Source: Treponema sp.
GTDB taxonomy: Bacteria; Spirochaetota; Spirochaetia; Treponematales; Treponemataceae
Reading direction: 5' to 3'
Assembly (NCBI GenBank): GCA_016282455.1
Contig: JAEEKM010000150.1
Coordinates: 1 to 5,349 of the forward strand
Length of the DNA stretch: 5,349 nucleotides
This document shows, in pieces, positions 1 through 5,349 of the stretch (position 1 is the first letter of the stretch; each line of letters starts with the position of its first letter). Below the pieces are notes generated by a model, which saw nothing but the letters and a program-made list of their open reading frames with translations, searched no databases and was not told the DNA's origin. A program made the position numbers and the translations under genes.

Positions 1-861
1 AGGGAGTATGTAAAGTACATTATTTCCCACACACATGCAGACGTTATCTTTCACTGTGCCGCCTACAAGCACGTGCCCATGATGGAAGAAAACCCGGTGG
101 CATGTATTGAAAACAATGTCTTTGGAACAAAGAACTTAATTGATGCAGCCCTTGAAGCAGGAACAGAAAAATTTGTTCTTATTTCAACCGATAAGGCAGT
201 TGACCCCGTGAGTGTTTACGGCGTGAGTAAAATGCTTTCTGAAAAACTTGTCATGGATGCCGCACAAAAAGTTTCTAAACAGGCCTTCATGTTTGTCCGC
301 TTCGGAAACGTTCTTGGAAGCAGAGGTTCAATTCTCCCGGTCTTTATGGAACAGATTGCAAGCGGAGGACCGGTAACAGTTACAGACAAAAAAATGGAAA
401 GGTATTTTATGACCATTCCTGAAGCCTGTTCTCTTGTACTGCAGTCAGGCGGGGTTGGAAAAAACGGAGCCTCATATCTTCTTGACATGGGTGACCCTGT
501 AAAAATAATTGACCTTGCAGAACAGATAATCCGTTTTGCAGGCTTTGAACCTTACAAAGACATGGACATTTCCTTTATTGGTGCCCGACCCGGAGAACGT
601 CTTACAGAACCCTTGTGGCTGCCGGAAGAAAGACCGACTGCAACAAAGTACAAAAAACTTCTTACACTCACTCCACTTCCACCAGAAGGTTATGATTTAA
701 ACGCCTTGCTTAAAGAACTAGAACCCATCTGTGTTTATGATGAAAAGCACAAAGAACTTTTTAGAAACAAAGAAGAGCTTTTAAAAATTCTCCGCAGTGC
801 AGTTTCCTCACTGGACAGTTTTTATGTAGACATGGCTTCTTCGGTAAAGGTGGTACTCTAA
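1..861 (+). CDS. UDP-sugar 4,6-dehydratase/epimerase, FlaA1/CapD/WbpM family (3' part, left edge truncated)
   Basis: The frame is open from base 1, so the gene begins outside the window; 286 C-terminal residues are visible. They match the catalytic short-chain-dehydrogenase domain of CapD/FlaA1/WbpM proteins. Visible residues 19-25 read CAAYKHV, 62-67 STDKAV, 73-77 YGVSK (the YxxxK catalytic pair, Tyr73 and Lys77), 100-109 RFGNVLGSRG, 134-140 RYFMTIP, 162-168 DMGDPVK and 195-199 ARPGE, all family signatures in the usual order. Known members use NAD(P) to remove water from UDP-GlcNAc, giving a UDP-4-keto-6-deoxy sugar for glycan synthesis. Large members of this family carry N-terminal membrane helices; whether this one does cannot be seen. 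The downstream aminotransferase, overlapping by one base, supports the 4-keto product role. Tyr rather than Met in the triad is noted separately. An ATG at 73 is internal to the domain and is not the start. Exact sugar substrate is unknown. Confidence 0.93.
   Translation, partial: REYVKYIISHTHADVIFHCAAYKHVPMMEENPVACIENNVFGTKNLIDAALEAGTEKFVLISTDKAVDPVSVYGVSKMLSEKLVMDAAQKVSKQAFMFVRFGNVLGSRGSILPVFMEQIASGGPVTVTDKKMERYFMTIPEACSLVLQSGGVGKNGASYLLDMGDPVKIIDLAEQIIRFAGFEPYKDMDISFIGARPGERLTEPLWLPEERPTATKYKKLLTLTPLPPEGYDLNALLKELEPICVYDEKHKELFRNKEELLKILRSAVSSLDSFYVDMASSVKVVL
846..853 (+). promoter_or_regulatory. Ribosome binding site for the aminotransferase gene
   Basis: AAAGGTGG lies seven bases before the ATG at 861, inside the end of the dehydratase gene. 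Stop and start share one base (TAATG). This supports the 861 start and suggests coupled translation. Confidence 0.7.
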
Positions 862-2033
862 TGGCAGAATTAAAAGTTCCTTTTTTTAAAGCATCAATCG
901 GCAAGGAAGAAGAAGAGGCTGTTCTTTCTGTTTTAAGAAGCGGTTGGCTTACAACAGGAAAAGAGTCGCATGAATTTGAAAAAGAGTTTGCAGAAAAAAT
1001 AGGTGCAAAACACGCACTTGCAGTAAACAGCAACACAAGCGGAATGATTCTTGCAATGGAAGCCTGCGGTGTAAAAGAAGGTAAAGCAGTAATCACTACC
1101 CCCTACACTTTTGTTTCAACTGCCGCCTCTGCCCGCCACCTGGGAGCAGACGTATACTTTGCAGACGTAACCAAAGACACCTACTCCATTGACCCTGACT
1201 CGATTGAAAAAATATTAGTGAGTCCAAAAGGAAAAAATGTAGTTGCCATTGTTCCCGTTCACATTGCAGGACTTGTCTGTGACATGGTAAAAATTCAGGC
1301 GCTTGCAAAAAAATACAATGTTAAAATAATTGAAGACTGCGCCCACTCATTCCCAAGCAAAACAAAACTTGGCTACGCAGGAGTTTTAGGAGACGCAGGA
1401 GTATTTTCTTTTTATGCAACAAAGACCATTACCACCGGTGAAGGCGGCATGGTAACCACAAACAATGATGAGATTGCAAAAAGAATTTCTTCCATGAGGC
1501 TTCACGGAATGAACCGCGATGCATGGGACAGATACACTTCTTCCAAAGCCAGCTGGGAGTATGACATAATATCCCCCGGTTACAAAAGCAACCTGCCGGA
1601 CGTACTTTCTGCAATTGGACGCATTCAGTTAAAGAGAGCAGAAGAGTTTGACACCAAAAGGAAAGTTCATGCAAAAAAATACAATCAGGCATTTTCTGAA
1701 TGTGACTTTATCATCCCGCCGCCGGACGGAGAAGGAAACTCCTGGCACCTTTATCTTTTAAGGCTGAGGCTTGAAAAACTCACTATTTCCAGAAATGACT
1801 TTGCAAAAAAACTTCAGGAAGAAGGTATTGGAATAAGCATGCACTTTATTCCTCTTTTCCATTTCACATACTGGAAAGAACTCTACACTAACTTCAGGGC
1901 AGAAAACTTTCCTAATGCAGAAGAAATGTTTGTTTCAACAATCACACTTCCCCTCTGGCCTGACATGACGGAAGAAATGACTGACTATGTAATTGAGAAA
2001 GTAAAATCTCTGGGAGAAAAATATCATGCCTAG
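861..2033 (+). CDS. PLP-dependent nucleotide-sugar aminotransferase, DegT/DnrJ/EryC1/StrS family
   Basis: This is a complete 390-residue protein, the normal length for the family. The fold-type I aminotransferase pattern is clear. GWLTTG is at 28-33, the cofactor phosphate-binding region NSNTSGM at 56-62, TTPYTFVST at 79-87, and VPVHIAG at 131-137 in the usual place. EDCAHS at 158-163 contains Asp159, expected to pair with the PLP ring nitrogen. FYATKTITTGEGG at 184-196 contains Lys188, the expected Schiff-base lysine. Asn244 in SNLPD and NSWHLYLLRL at 293-302 also fit. All catalytic residues I can identify are present, so it should be active. Relatives such as PglE, PseC and ArnB transfer an amino group from glutamate to a 4-keto UDP-sugar. 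Following a CapD-type dehydratase, it most likely makes a UDP-4-amino-4,6-dideoxy sugar in the cytoplasm. Which stereoisomer is made cannot be told. Its 3' end overlaps the next gene by eight bases. Confidence 0.93.
   Translation: MAELKVPFFKASIGKEEEEAVLSVLRSGWLTTGKESHEFEKEFAEKIGAKHALAVNSNTSGMILAMEACGVKEGKAVITTPYTFVSTAASARHLGADVYFADVTKDTYSIDPDSIEKILVSPKGKNVVAIVPVHIAGLVCDMVKIQALAKKYNVKIIEDCAHSFPSKTKLGYAGVLGDAGVFSFYATKTITTGEGGMVTTNNDEIAKRISSMRLHGMNRDAWDRYTSSKASWEYDIISPGYKSNLPDVLSAIGRIQLKRAEEFDTKRKVHAKKYNQAFSECDFIIPPPDGEGNSWHLYLLRLRLEKLTISRNDFAKKLQEEGIGISMHFIPLFHFTYWKELYTNFRAENFPNAEEMFVSTITLPLWPDMTEEMTDYVIEKVKSLGEKYHA
2012..2017 (+). promoter_or_regulatory. Ribosome binding site deciding the large-subunit start
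   Basis: GGGAGA lies eight bases before the ATG at 2026. It favours this start over the in-frame ATG at 2059, which has no comparably good site (AAAAAGC only). The eleven extra residues precede the first recognisable family sequence, so 2059 stays possible. Confidence 0.6.
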
Positions 2034-4395
2034 AAGTAAGCGGATTACAAAAAGCTCAATGCACATTTCTTACCAGAAAGAGTTTTATACTGACCTTACT
2101 GCCCCGGCCCTGCTCTATGCAAAAATAATCAGAAGTCCAGCTTCCAAAGGTTACATTGCTTCTGTTTCTCACCCGGACTTACCCGAGGGCTATTTTATTT
2201 TTACCGCCCGTGACCTGCCCGGAGAAAACACCATAGACTCACCTTCTGGAAAAACAAATATTTTCTGCGACGGGCTAATTTCCTACAGGGGTGAACCAGT
2301 CGGACTTCTTGTTGGTCCCGATGAACATACGCTAGGCACCTTGCTTGAAGAAGTAGAAATTGTTCTGGATGACGAAGAACACACAAGAACTTTTTCAAAA
2401 TCAAAAGCCCTGCTTCCAGGCACTGGCGAAAATGAAGAAAACAGACTTACCGCTTCTGAAAAAACAGAAGACTTTAAACTTGCCACAAGAAACATAAAAT
2501 ACGGTCCCTGTTTTGAAGCACTTGAAAACGAAGAAGAAGCGCCGGGGATTTCCAGCGTATTCGAAAACTGTTCCCATGTCACTCAGGGCTGCTGGACCTA
2601 CACTCCGGAGTTCCCCGACAGCAGTGAAACAAACGGAGCCCTGGTTACTTTTGCAGACGGAAAACTAACTCTCTTTACACCTGCGCAGTGGCCTTCCTAT
2701 TTAAGAAGCACAATCACCAAAGCCCTTGAGATTCAGGCTGAAAACATTACCATAAAAAAAACTCAGGTTACGGGAACAAACTCAAACAGCATCTGGTACA
2801 ATGCCATCATTGCAACCCAGGCTTCCCTTGCCTGCATTAAAACCGGTAAGAGCGTAAAACTTGTTCTTTCAAGACAGGAACAAAAATCTTTTCTTGGTTC
2901 ACCCCGCCCCTTTACCATCACTCATAAAACTGGAATTGACAAAGACGGACTTATCCGTGCAATGCAGATTGATATTGATGTAGATGCAGGAAACATGAAT
3001 CCCTTTGCACAGGAAATTCTTGACCGTCTTGTTATTGCTTCCACAGGCTGTTATGAATGTGAAAACCTTTCCATAACCGCAAACGTATTCCGTTCACATT
3101 ACCCGCCTGCTTCCATTGACCTTCGCATGATTGACTGCGCCGCATTTTATGCAGTAGAAAATCAAATAGGAAAAATCTGCAGGGAAGCAAAAATCTCTCC
3201 CATTGAGTTCAGAATAAATAACTTTAAGAAAAGCAGCAGTGCAAAACACCGCACTTCTTTCCCCGTTAAAATAAATCTTGATAAAAGAGATGAGGCAACA
3301 CTTGCCCTTGCAAAACTCACGGACTTTAACAGAAAATACATCACTTACGAACTGGACAGTTCAAGCAGAATAAAGTCTCTTCTGAAAATGCAGATGGGAG
3401 AAACTTCCATTACACCGCTTAGGGGAATTGGAATTGCCTGTGCTTACGAAGGAGCCGGTTACATGGGTTCAAGTCTTTCTGACTCAGGAATGACAATGGA
3501 ACTTACCCTTGAAGAAAACACCCAGCTCACCATTCACTGTCCGCCGGTTTCCTCTTCTGTTGAAGAAATATTTTCAAAGATTGTAGGCGAAAAACTTTCT
3601 GTTCCTCCTTCCAGTGTAAAAATAAATTCTGAGTTTACTGCAAACGAAGAAAGTTCATCTCCAGAAATCATGCAGTCAAGCATAAGCATTCTTACTTCTC
3701 TACTGGAAAAATCTTATGACGGAATTAAAAAACGAAAGTCAGATACAGTGCTTCCTTATACGGTGAGAAAAAAATTAAGTACAAGGGAAAGAAGCGACTG
3801 GAATAATGAAAGTTTAAGCGGCACTCCCTTTTACAATTCTGCCTTTGGTGCTGCAGTTGTGGAAGTTGAGTTTGATCAGGTAACTTACCGCGAAAACATA
3901 AGGGGAATACATCTTGTGGTGAATGCAGGAAAACTCCTTCACACACAGGCAGCAGAGTATTCAATTAAAAAAGCAGTTTCGCAGACTCTGGCTTCTCTTG
4001 TAAAAGATGATGCTCCAGGCTGTGAGAAAATAAAAATCTCTTTTGTACAGACAAATGCAAAACCTACACAAATCGGAACCCTTGTTTACCAGATGCTTCC
4101 TGCCGCCTACACACAGGCAGTTACACAGGCGCTTGGTTGTGTTGTAAACTCAATTCCACTAAGGACAGACAGTCTTTACGAGCGGCTTCTTGAAGAAAAA
4201 ATTCTTCTTCTTGCACAGGAAAAAGCCCGTCTTGCGGCAGAAGAAAAAGCAAGGCGTGAAGCGGAAGAAAAAACAAAACGAGAGGCAGAAGAAAAGGCTA
4301 AACGTGAAGCACTGGAAAAACAGCTCAAACTTGAAATGGAAACAGACAAAGAAATGCTGAGCAAAGAAGAAAAAACAGACGAGGTGACCCAATGA
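2026..4395 (+). CDS. Xanthine dehydrogenase/aldehyde oxidase-like molybdopterin-binding large subunit, degenerate cofactor site, with helical C-terminal tail
   Basis: The 789-residue protein follows the large-subunit fold of molybdenum hydroxylases. An N-terminal hammerhead domain covers about 12-122 (LLYAKIIRSPASKGYI at 29-44, ISYRGEPVGLLV at 85-96). The first cofactor-domain half covers about 180-400 (GKSVKLVLSRQE at 274-285, SPIEFRINNF at 391-400), and the second about 465-717 (GEKLSVPPSSVKI at 521-533, FGAAVVEVEFD at 607-617). The residues that bind and use the molybdenum cofactor are replaced. GGxFGG aligns with TNSNSI (251-256), RGxG with LRMI (366-369), GQG with SSS (509-511), and the catalytic Glu (bovine Glu1261) with Gln682. 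Residues 718-789 are a Glu/Lys/Arg/Ala-rich extension with three octad repeats, unusual for the family. No signal peptide is visible, so a cytoplasmic location is likely. Small [2Fe-2S] and FAD subunits follow directly, so a three-part complex is expected. The reading frame is intact, which argues against simple decay. Labels such as quinoline 2-oxidoreductase or xanthine dehydrogenase are not supported by the active site. The homology is strong; the function is unknown. Confidence 0.88.
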   Translation: MPRSKRITKSSMHISYQKEFYTDLTAPALLYAKIIRSPASKGYIASVSHPDLPEGYFIFTARDLPGENTIDSPSGKTNIFCDGLISYRGEPVGLLVGPDEHTLGTLLEEVEIVLDDEEHTRTFSKSKALLPGTGENEENRLTASEKTEDFKLATRNIKYGPCFEALENEEEAPGISSVFENCSHVTQGCWTYTPEFPDSSETNGALVTFADGKLTLFTPAQWPSYLRSTITKALEIQAENITIKKTQVTGTNSNSIWYNAIIATQASLACIKTGKSVKLVLSRQEQKSFLGSPRPFTITHKTGIDKDGLIRAMQIDIDVDAGNMNPFAQEILDRLVIASTGCYECENLSITANVFRSHYPPASIDLRMIDCAAFYAVENQIGKICREAKISPIEFRINNFKKSSSAKHRTSFPVKINLDKRDEATLALAKLTDFNRKYITYELDSSSRIKSLLKMQMGETSITPLRGIGIACAYEGAGYMGSSLSDSGMTMELTLEENTQLTIHCPPVSSSVEEIFSKIVGEKLSVPPSSVKINSEFTANEESSSPEIMQSSISILTSLLEKSYDGIKKRKSDTVLPYTVRKKLSTRERSDWNNESLSGTPFYNSAFGAAVVEVEFDQVTYRENIRGIHLVVNAGKLLHTQAAEYSIKKAVSQTLASLVKDDAPGCEKIKISFVQTNAKPTQIGTLVYQMLPAAYTQAVTQALGCVVNSIPLRTDSLYERLLEEKILLLAQEKARLAAEEKARREAEEKTKREAEEKAKREALEKQLKLEMETDKEMLSKEEKTDEVTQ
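4237..4308 (+). repeat. Three in-frame 24-bp repeats encoding an AEEKx(K/R)RE octad
   Basis: Three consecutive eight-codon units encode residues 738-745 (AEEKARRE), 746-753 (AEEKTKRE) and 754-761 (AEEKAKRE) of the large subunit. A fourth partial unit (ALEK) follows. The DNA copies differ at synonymous positions (for example GCA/GCG and CGT/CGA), so the repeat is not a fresh duplication. Acidic and basic residues are spaced three to four apart with no regular leucine-type core. This favours a rigid single alpha helix over a classical coiled coil. Confidence 0.85.
4381..4386 (+). promoter_or_regulatory. Ribosome binding site for the iron-sulfur subunit gene
   Basis: GAGGTG lies five bases before the ATG at 4392, within the last codons of the large-subunit gene. 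The two genes share ATGA, a typical translational-coupling overlap. Confidence 0.7.
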
Positions 4396-4886
4396 AAATT
4401 CCAGTTACCCTTAATGAAAAGAAAATTGTTTTTGATGCAGACCCTTCAGAGTCACTTCTGGAAGTACTCAGAAGAGAAAATATTTTTTCCGTTAAATGCG
4501 GCTGTGAAGAAGGTCACTGCGGAAACTGCATGATTCTTTTAGACGGAGAACCGGTTCCCAGCTGCATTGTTAAAGTAGGCACTGTAAGGGACTGCAAAAT
4601 CATAACTCTGGAAGCATTTAAATCCATGCCGGAGTATCAGGACATTACAACAGGATTTGCCCAGGCAGGAATTCATCTGTGCGGTTACTGCAATGCGGGA
4701 AAATATTTTACTGCCTACGGAATAATCCGCAACCCGGACAGGCCTGCAAAACCTCAGCTTTACGAAGCAATCAGAGGAATCTCTCCCTGCTGTACGGACA
4801 GAGACAGTCTTGCAAACGGAATACTCTATGCAATCGCCACAAAGCACACTCGTGAAGGAAGACGGAACAATGCAAAAAAACTCTAG
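4392..4886 (+). CDS. [2Fe-2S] small subunit of the xanthine dehydrogenase-like complex, altered proximal cluster motif
   Basis: The 164-residue length is normal for CoxS/XdhC-type small subunits, which carry electrons from the molybdenum site to FAD through two [2Fe-2S] clusters. The N-terminal plant-ferredoxin-like domain (about 1-75) has the full distal set: Cys38, Cys43, Cys46 and Cys58 in GCEEGHCGNC followed by DGEPVPSC. The C-terminal four-helix domain (about 80-150) has Cys97 and Cys100 in LCGYCNAG, but the usual CRC is PCC at 132-134. By spacing, Cys134 matches the last ligand (34 residues after Cys100, as in bovine xanthine dehydrogenase), while the ligand two before it is Pro132. Cys133 might stand in. 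The Gln before CGxC, which in the family touches the pterin cofactor, is Leu96. Cys36 and Cys68 are further cysteines beyond the usual set. The basic tail (TREGRRNNAKK, 153-163) overlaps the next gene by 17 bases. Family assignment is firm; whether both clusters assemble is open. Confidence 0.9.
   Translation: MKIPVTLNEKKIVFDADPSESLLEVLRRENIFSVKCGCEEGHCGNCMILLDGEPVPSCIVKVGTVRDCKIITLEAFKSMPEYQDITTGFAQAGIHLCGYCNAGKYFTAYGIIRNPDRPAKPQLYEAIRGISPCCTDRDSLANGILYAIATKHTREGRRNNAKKL
4855..4861 (+). promoter_or_regulatory. Ribosome binding site for the FAD subunit gene
   Basis: AAGGAAG ends eight bases before the ATG at 4870, inside the iron-sulfur gene. It decides the start of the last gene, giving a 17-base overlap with the iron-sulfur reading frame. 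Confidence 0.6.
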
Positions 4887-5349
4887 GACTGTTCTCATAA
4901 CAAAAAATCTTTCCGACGTTCTCTTTCACTTAAAAAGCATAAACGAACTTCAGGTAATTGCCGCTGGAACTGCAACCACAGACTTCGGCGAAAAAATGAT
5001 TACTACAAGAAATGTTCCTGAACTTAAGTCCATAGACAAGCATGAACTTTACATAGACTTTGGCTCGGCAGTTACCCTTACAAACATGCTGCACTTAGGC
5101 AGGACAAACATGCCTCCCCTTCTTTACGATGCTATTGAATCTATTGCAACAGAACCCATACGGAACATTGCAACCCTGGGCGGAAACATCTGTGCAAAAG
5201 GAACAAAGCATACCCTGTGGGCACCGCTTCTTGCACTGGATGCCCGTCTTGAACTAAGGTCATCTTCAGAAATAAAATACATTCCCTTTTCCCGTTTTAC
5301 AGAAGTTCCCGAAGGATTTGTCCTTACAAAAATCCGCGTTTCCTTAGAT
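4870..5349 (+). CDS. FAD-binding medium subunit of the xanthine dehydrogenase-like complex (5' part, right edge truncated)
   Basis: The frame is open from ATG 4870 to the last base, giving 160 residues of a protein that usually has about 270-300. The sequence fits the N-terminal FAD-binding domain of CoxM/XdhB-type subunits. The first flavin motif position reads IAAGTATT at 30-37 (usual form AGGT). YIDFGSAVTL at 61-70 corresponds to the 'IGA..TL' strand. The second flavin motif RNIATLGGNI at 98-107 is intact and is the best evidence for FAD binding. APLLALDARLEL at 118-129 continues the family pattern. The stretch after GGNI, often containing Pro and Asp, is CAKGTKHTLW here. In relatives the protein passes electrons from the iron-sulfur subunit to NAD or another acceptor. 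It is translated from within the preceding gene and should be the third complex member. The C-terminal domain lies outside the window, so the acceptor cannot be judged. Confidence 0.85.
   Translation, partial: MQKNSRTVLITKNLSDVLFHLKSINELQVIAAGTATTDFGEKMITTRNVPELKSIDKHELYIDFGSAVTLTNMLHLGRTNMPPLLYDAIESIATEPIRNIATLGGNICAKGTKHTLWAPLLALDARLELRSSSEIKYIPFSRFTEVPEGFVLTKIRVSLD

Noticed and set aside
761..1308. Minus-strand open frames over the aminotransferase gene (761-1096, 1096-1308; also 1429-1692)
   Set aside because: They lie across conserved aminotransferase motifs on the plus strand and have no family-like sequence of their own.
2059..2061. In-frame ATG at 2059 as the start of the large subunit
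   Set aside because: The ATG at 2026 has a better ribosome binding site (GGGAGA, eight bases upstream) and gives the tight overlap seen at the other junctions; 2059 is possible but less supported.
4237..4308. Tandem 24-bp units as a CRISPR array or regulatory iteron
   Set aside because: The units are contiguous with no spacers, are in frame, and vary synonymously, so they are coding repeats of a helical protein segment.
4159..4392. Minus-strand open frames (4159-4392 and 4176-4364) rich in Phe or Ser
   Set aside because: They are the reverse complement of the GAA/AAA-rich helical tail of the large subunit; their low-complexity composition is a mirror of that codon pattern and no ribosome binding site supports them.
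2026..4395. Decayed pseudogene explanation for the large subunit
   Set aside because: The 790-codon frame has no stop or shift, overlaps are neat, flanking structural motifs are well kept and both partner genes are intact. Substitutions are confined mainly to the cofactor pocket, unlike random decay.
4539..4898. Minus-strand open frame of 119 codons opposite the iron-sulfur subunit gene
   Set aside because: The plus strand there has unmistakable [2Fe-2S] motifs; the minus-strand product shows no recognisable domain.
2026..5349. Assigning a specific substrate such as xanthine, quinoline or CO
   Set aside because: The active-site residues needed to transfer a characterised activity are missing, so only the family relationship is supported.

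Overview
The window is wholly protein-coding on the + strand and looks like the middle of one operon. Base composition is moderately low in GC (low 40s percent by eye). Codon use leans heavily to AAA, GAA and CTT. The order 'CapD-type sugar dehydratase, DegT-type sugar aminotransferase, then a xanthine-dehydrogenase-like set' resembles, from memory, a Treponema pallidum locus (around TP0077 to TP0081, where the large protein is labelled quinoline 2-oxidoreductase). I therefore suspect a treponeme or related spirochaete. This is inference from remembered gene order, not a search result.

Layout: (1) positions 1-861 hold the C-terminal 286 residues of a nucleotide-sugar 4,6-dehydratase/epimerase of the FlaA1/CapD/WbpM family, cut by the left edge. 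(2) 861-2033 encode a complete PLP-dependent sugar aminotransferase of the DegT/DnrJ/EryC1/StrS family. (3) 2026-4395 encode a 789-residue homologue of the molybdopterin-binding large subunit of xanthine dehydrogenase/aldehyde oxidase, with an added Glu/Lys/Arg-rich helical tail. (4) 4392-4886 encode the small subunit with two [2Fe-2S] sites. (5) 4870 to the right edge encode the first 160 residues of the FAD-binding medium subunit. Adjacent genes overlap by 1, 8, 4 and 17 bases, and each start has a purine-rich ribosome binding site inside the preceding gene. There is no intergenic DNA, so I see no promoter, terminator, RNA gene, mobile element or CRISPR array.

Genes 1 and 2 form a classic pair: the dehydratase makes a 4-keto-6-deoxy UDP-sugar and the aminotransferase aminates it, giving an amino-dideoxy sugar for a surface or protein-linked glycan. 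Genes 3-5 would normally be called a three-subunit molybdenum hydroxylase.

The main finding is that the fold-wide pattern of the large subunit is kept while the residues that hold and use the molybdenum cofactor are gone. The Gly-rich GGxFGG loop reads TNSNSI, the RGxG loop reads LRMI, the GQG loop reads SSS, and the catalytic Glu of the GxGE motif aligns with Gln. The small subunit agrees: the cofactor-contacting Gln of QCGxC is Leu, and the CRC cluster motif is PCC. This looks like a coherent, intact but molybdenum-independent or repurposed complex, co-transcribed with sugar-modifying enzymes. It is the candidate undescribed system here.
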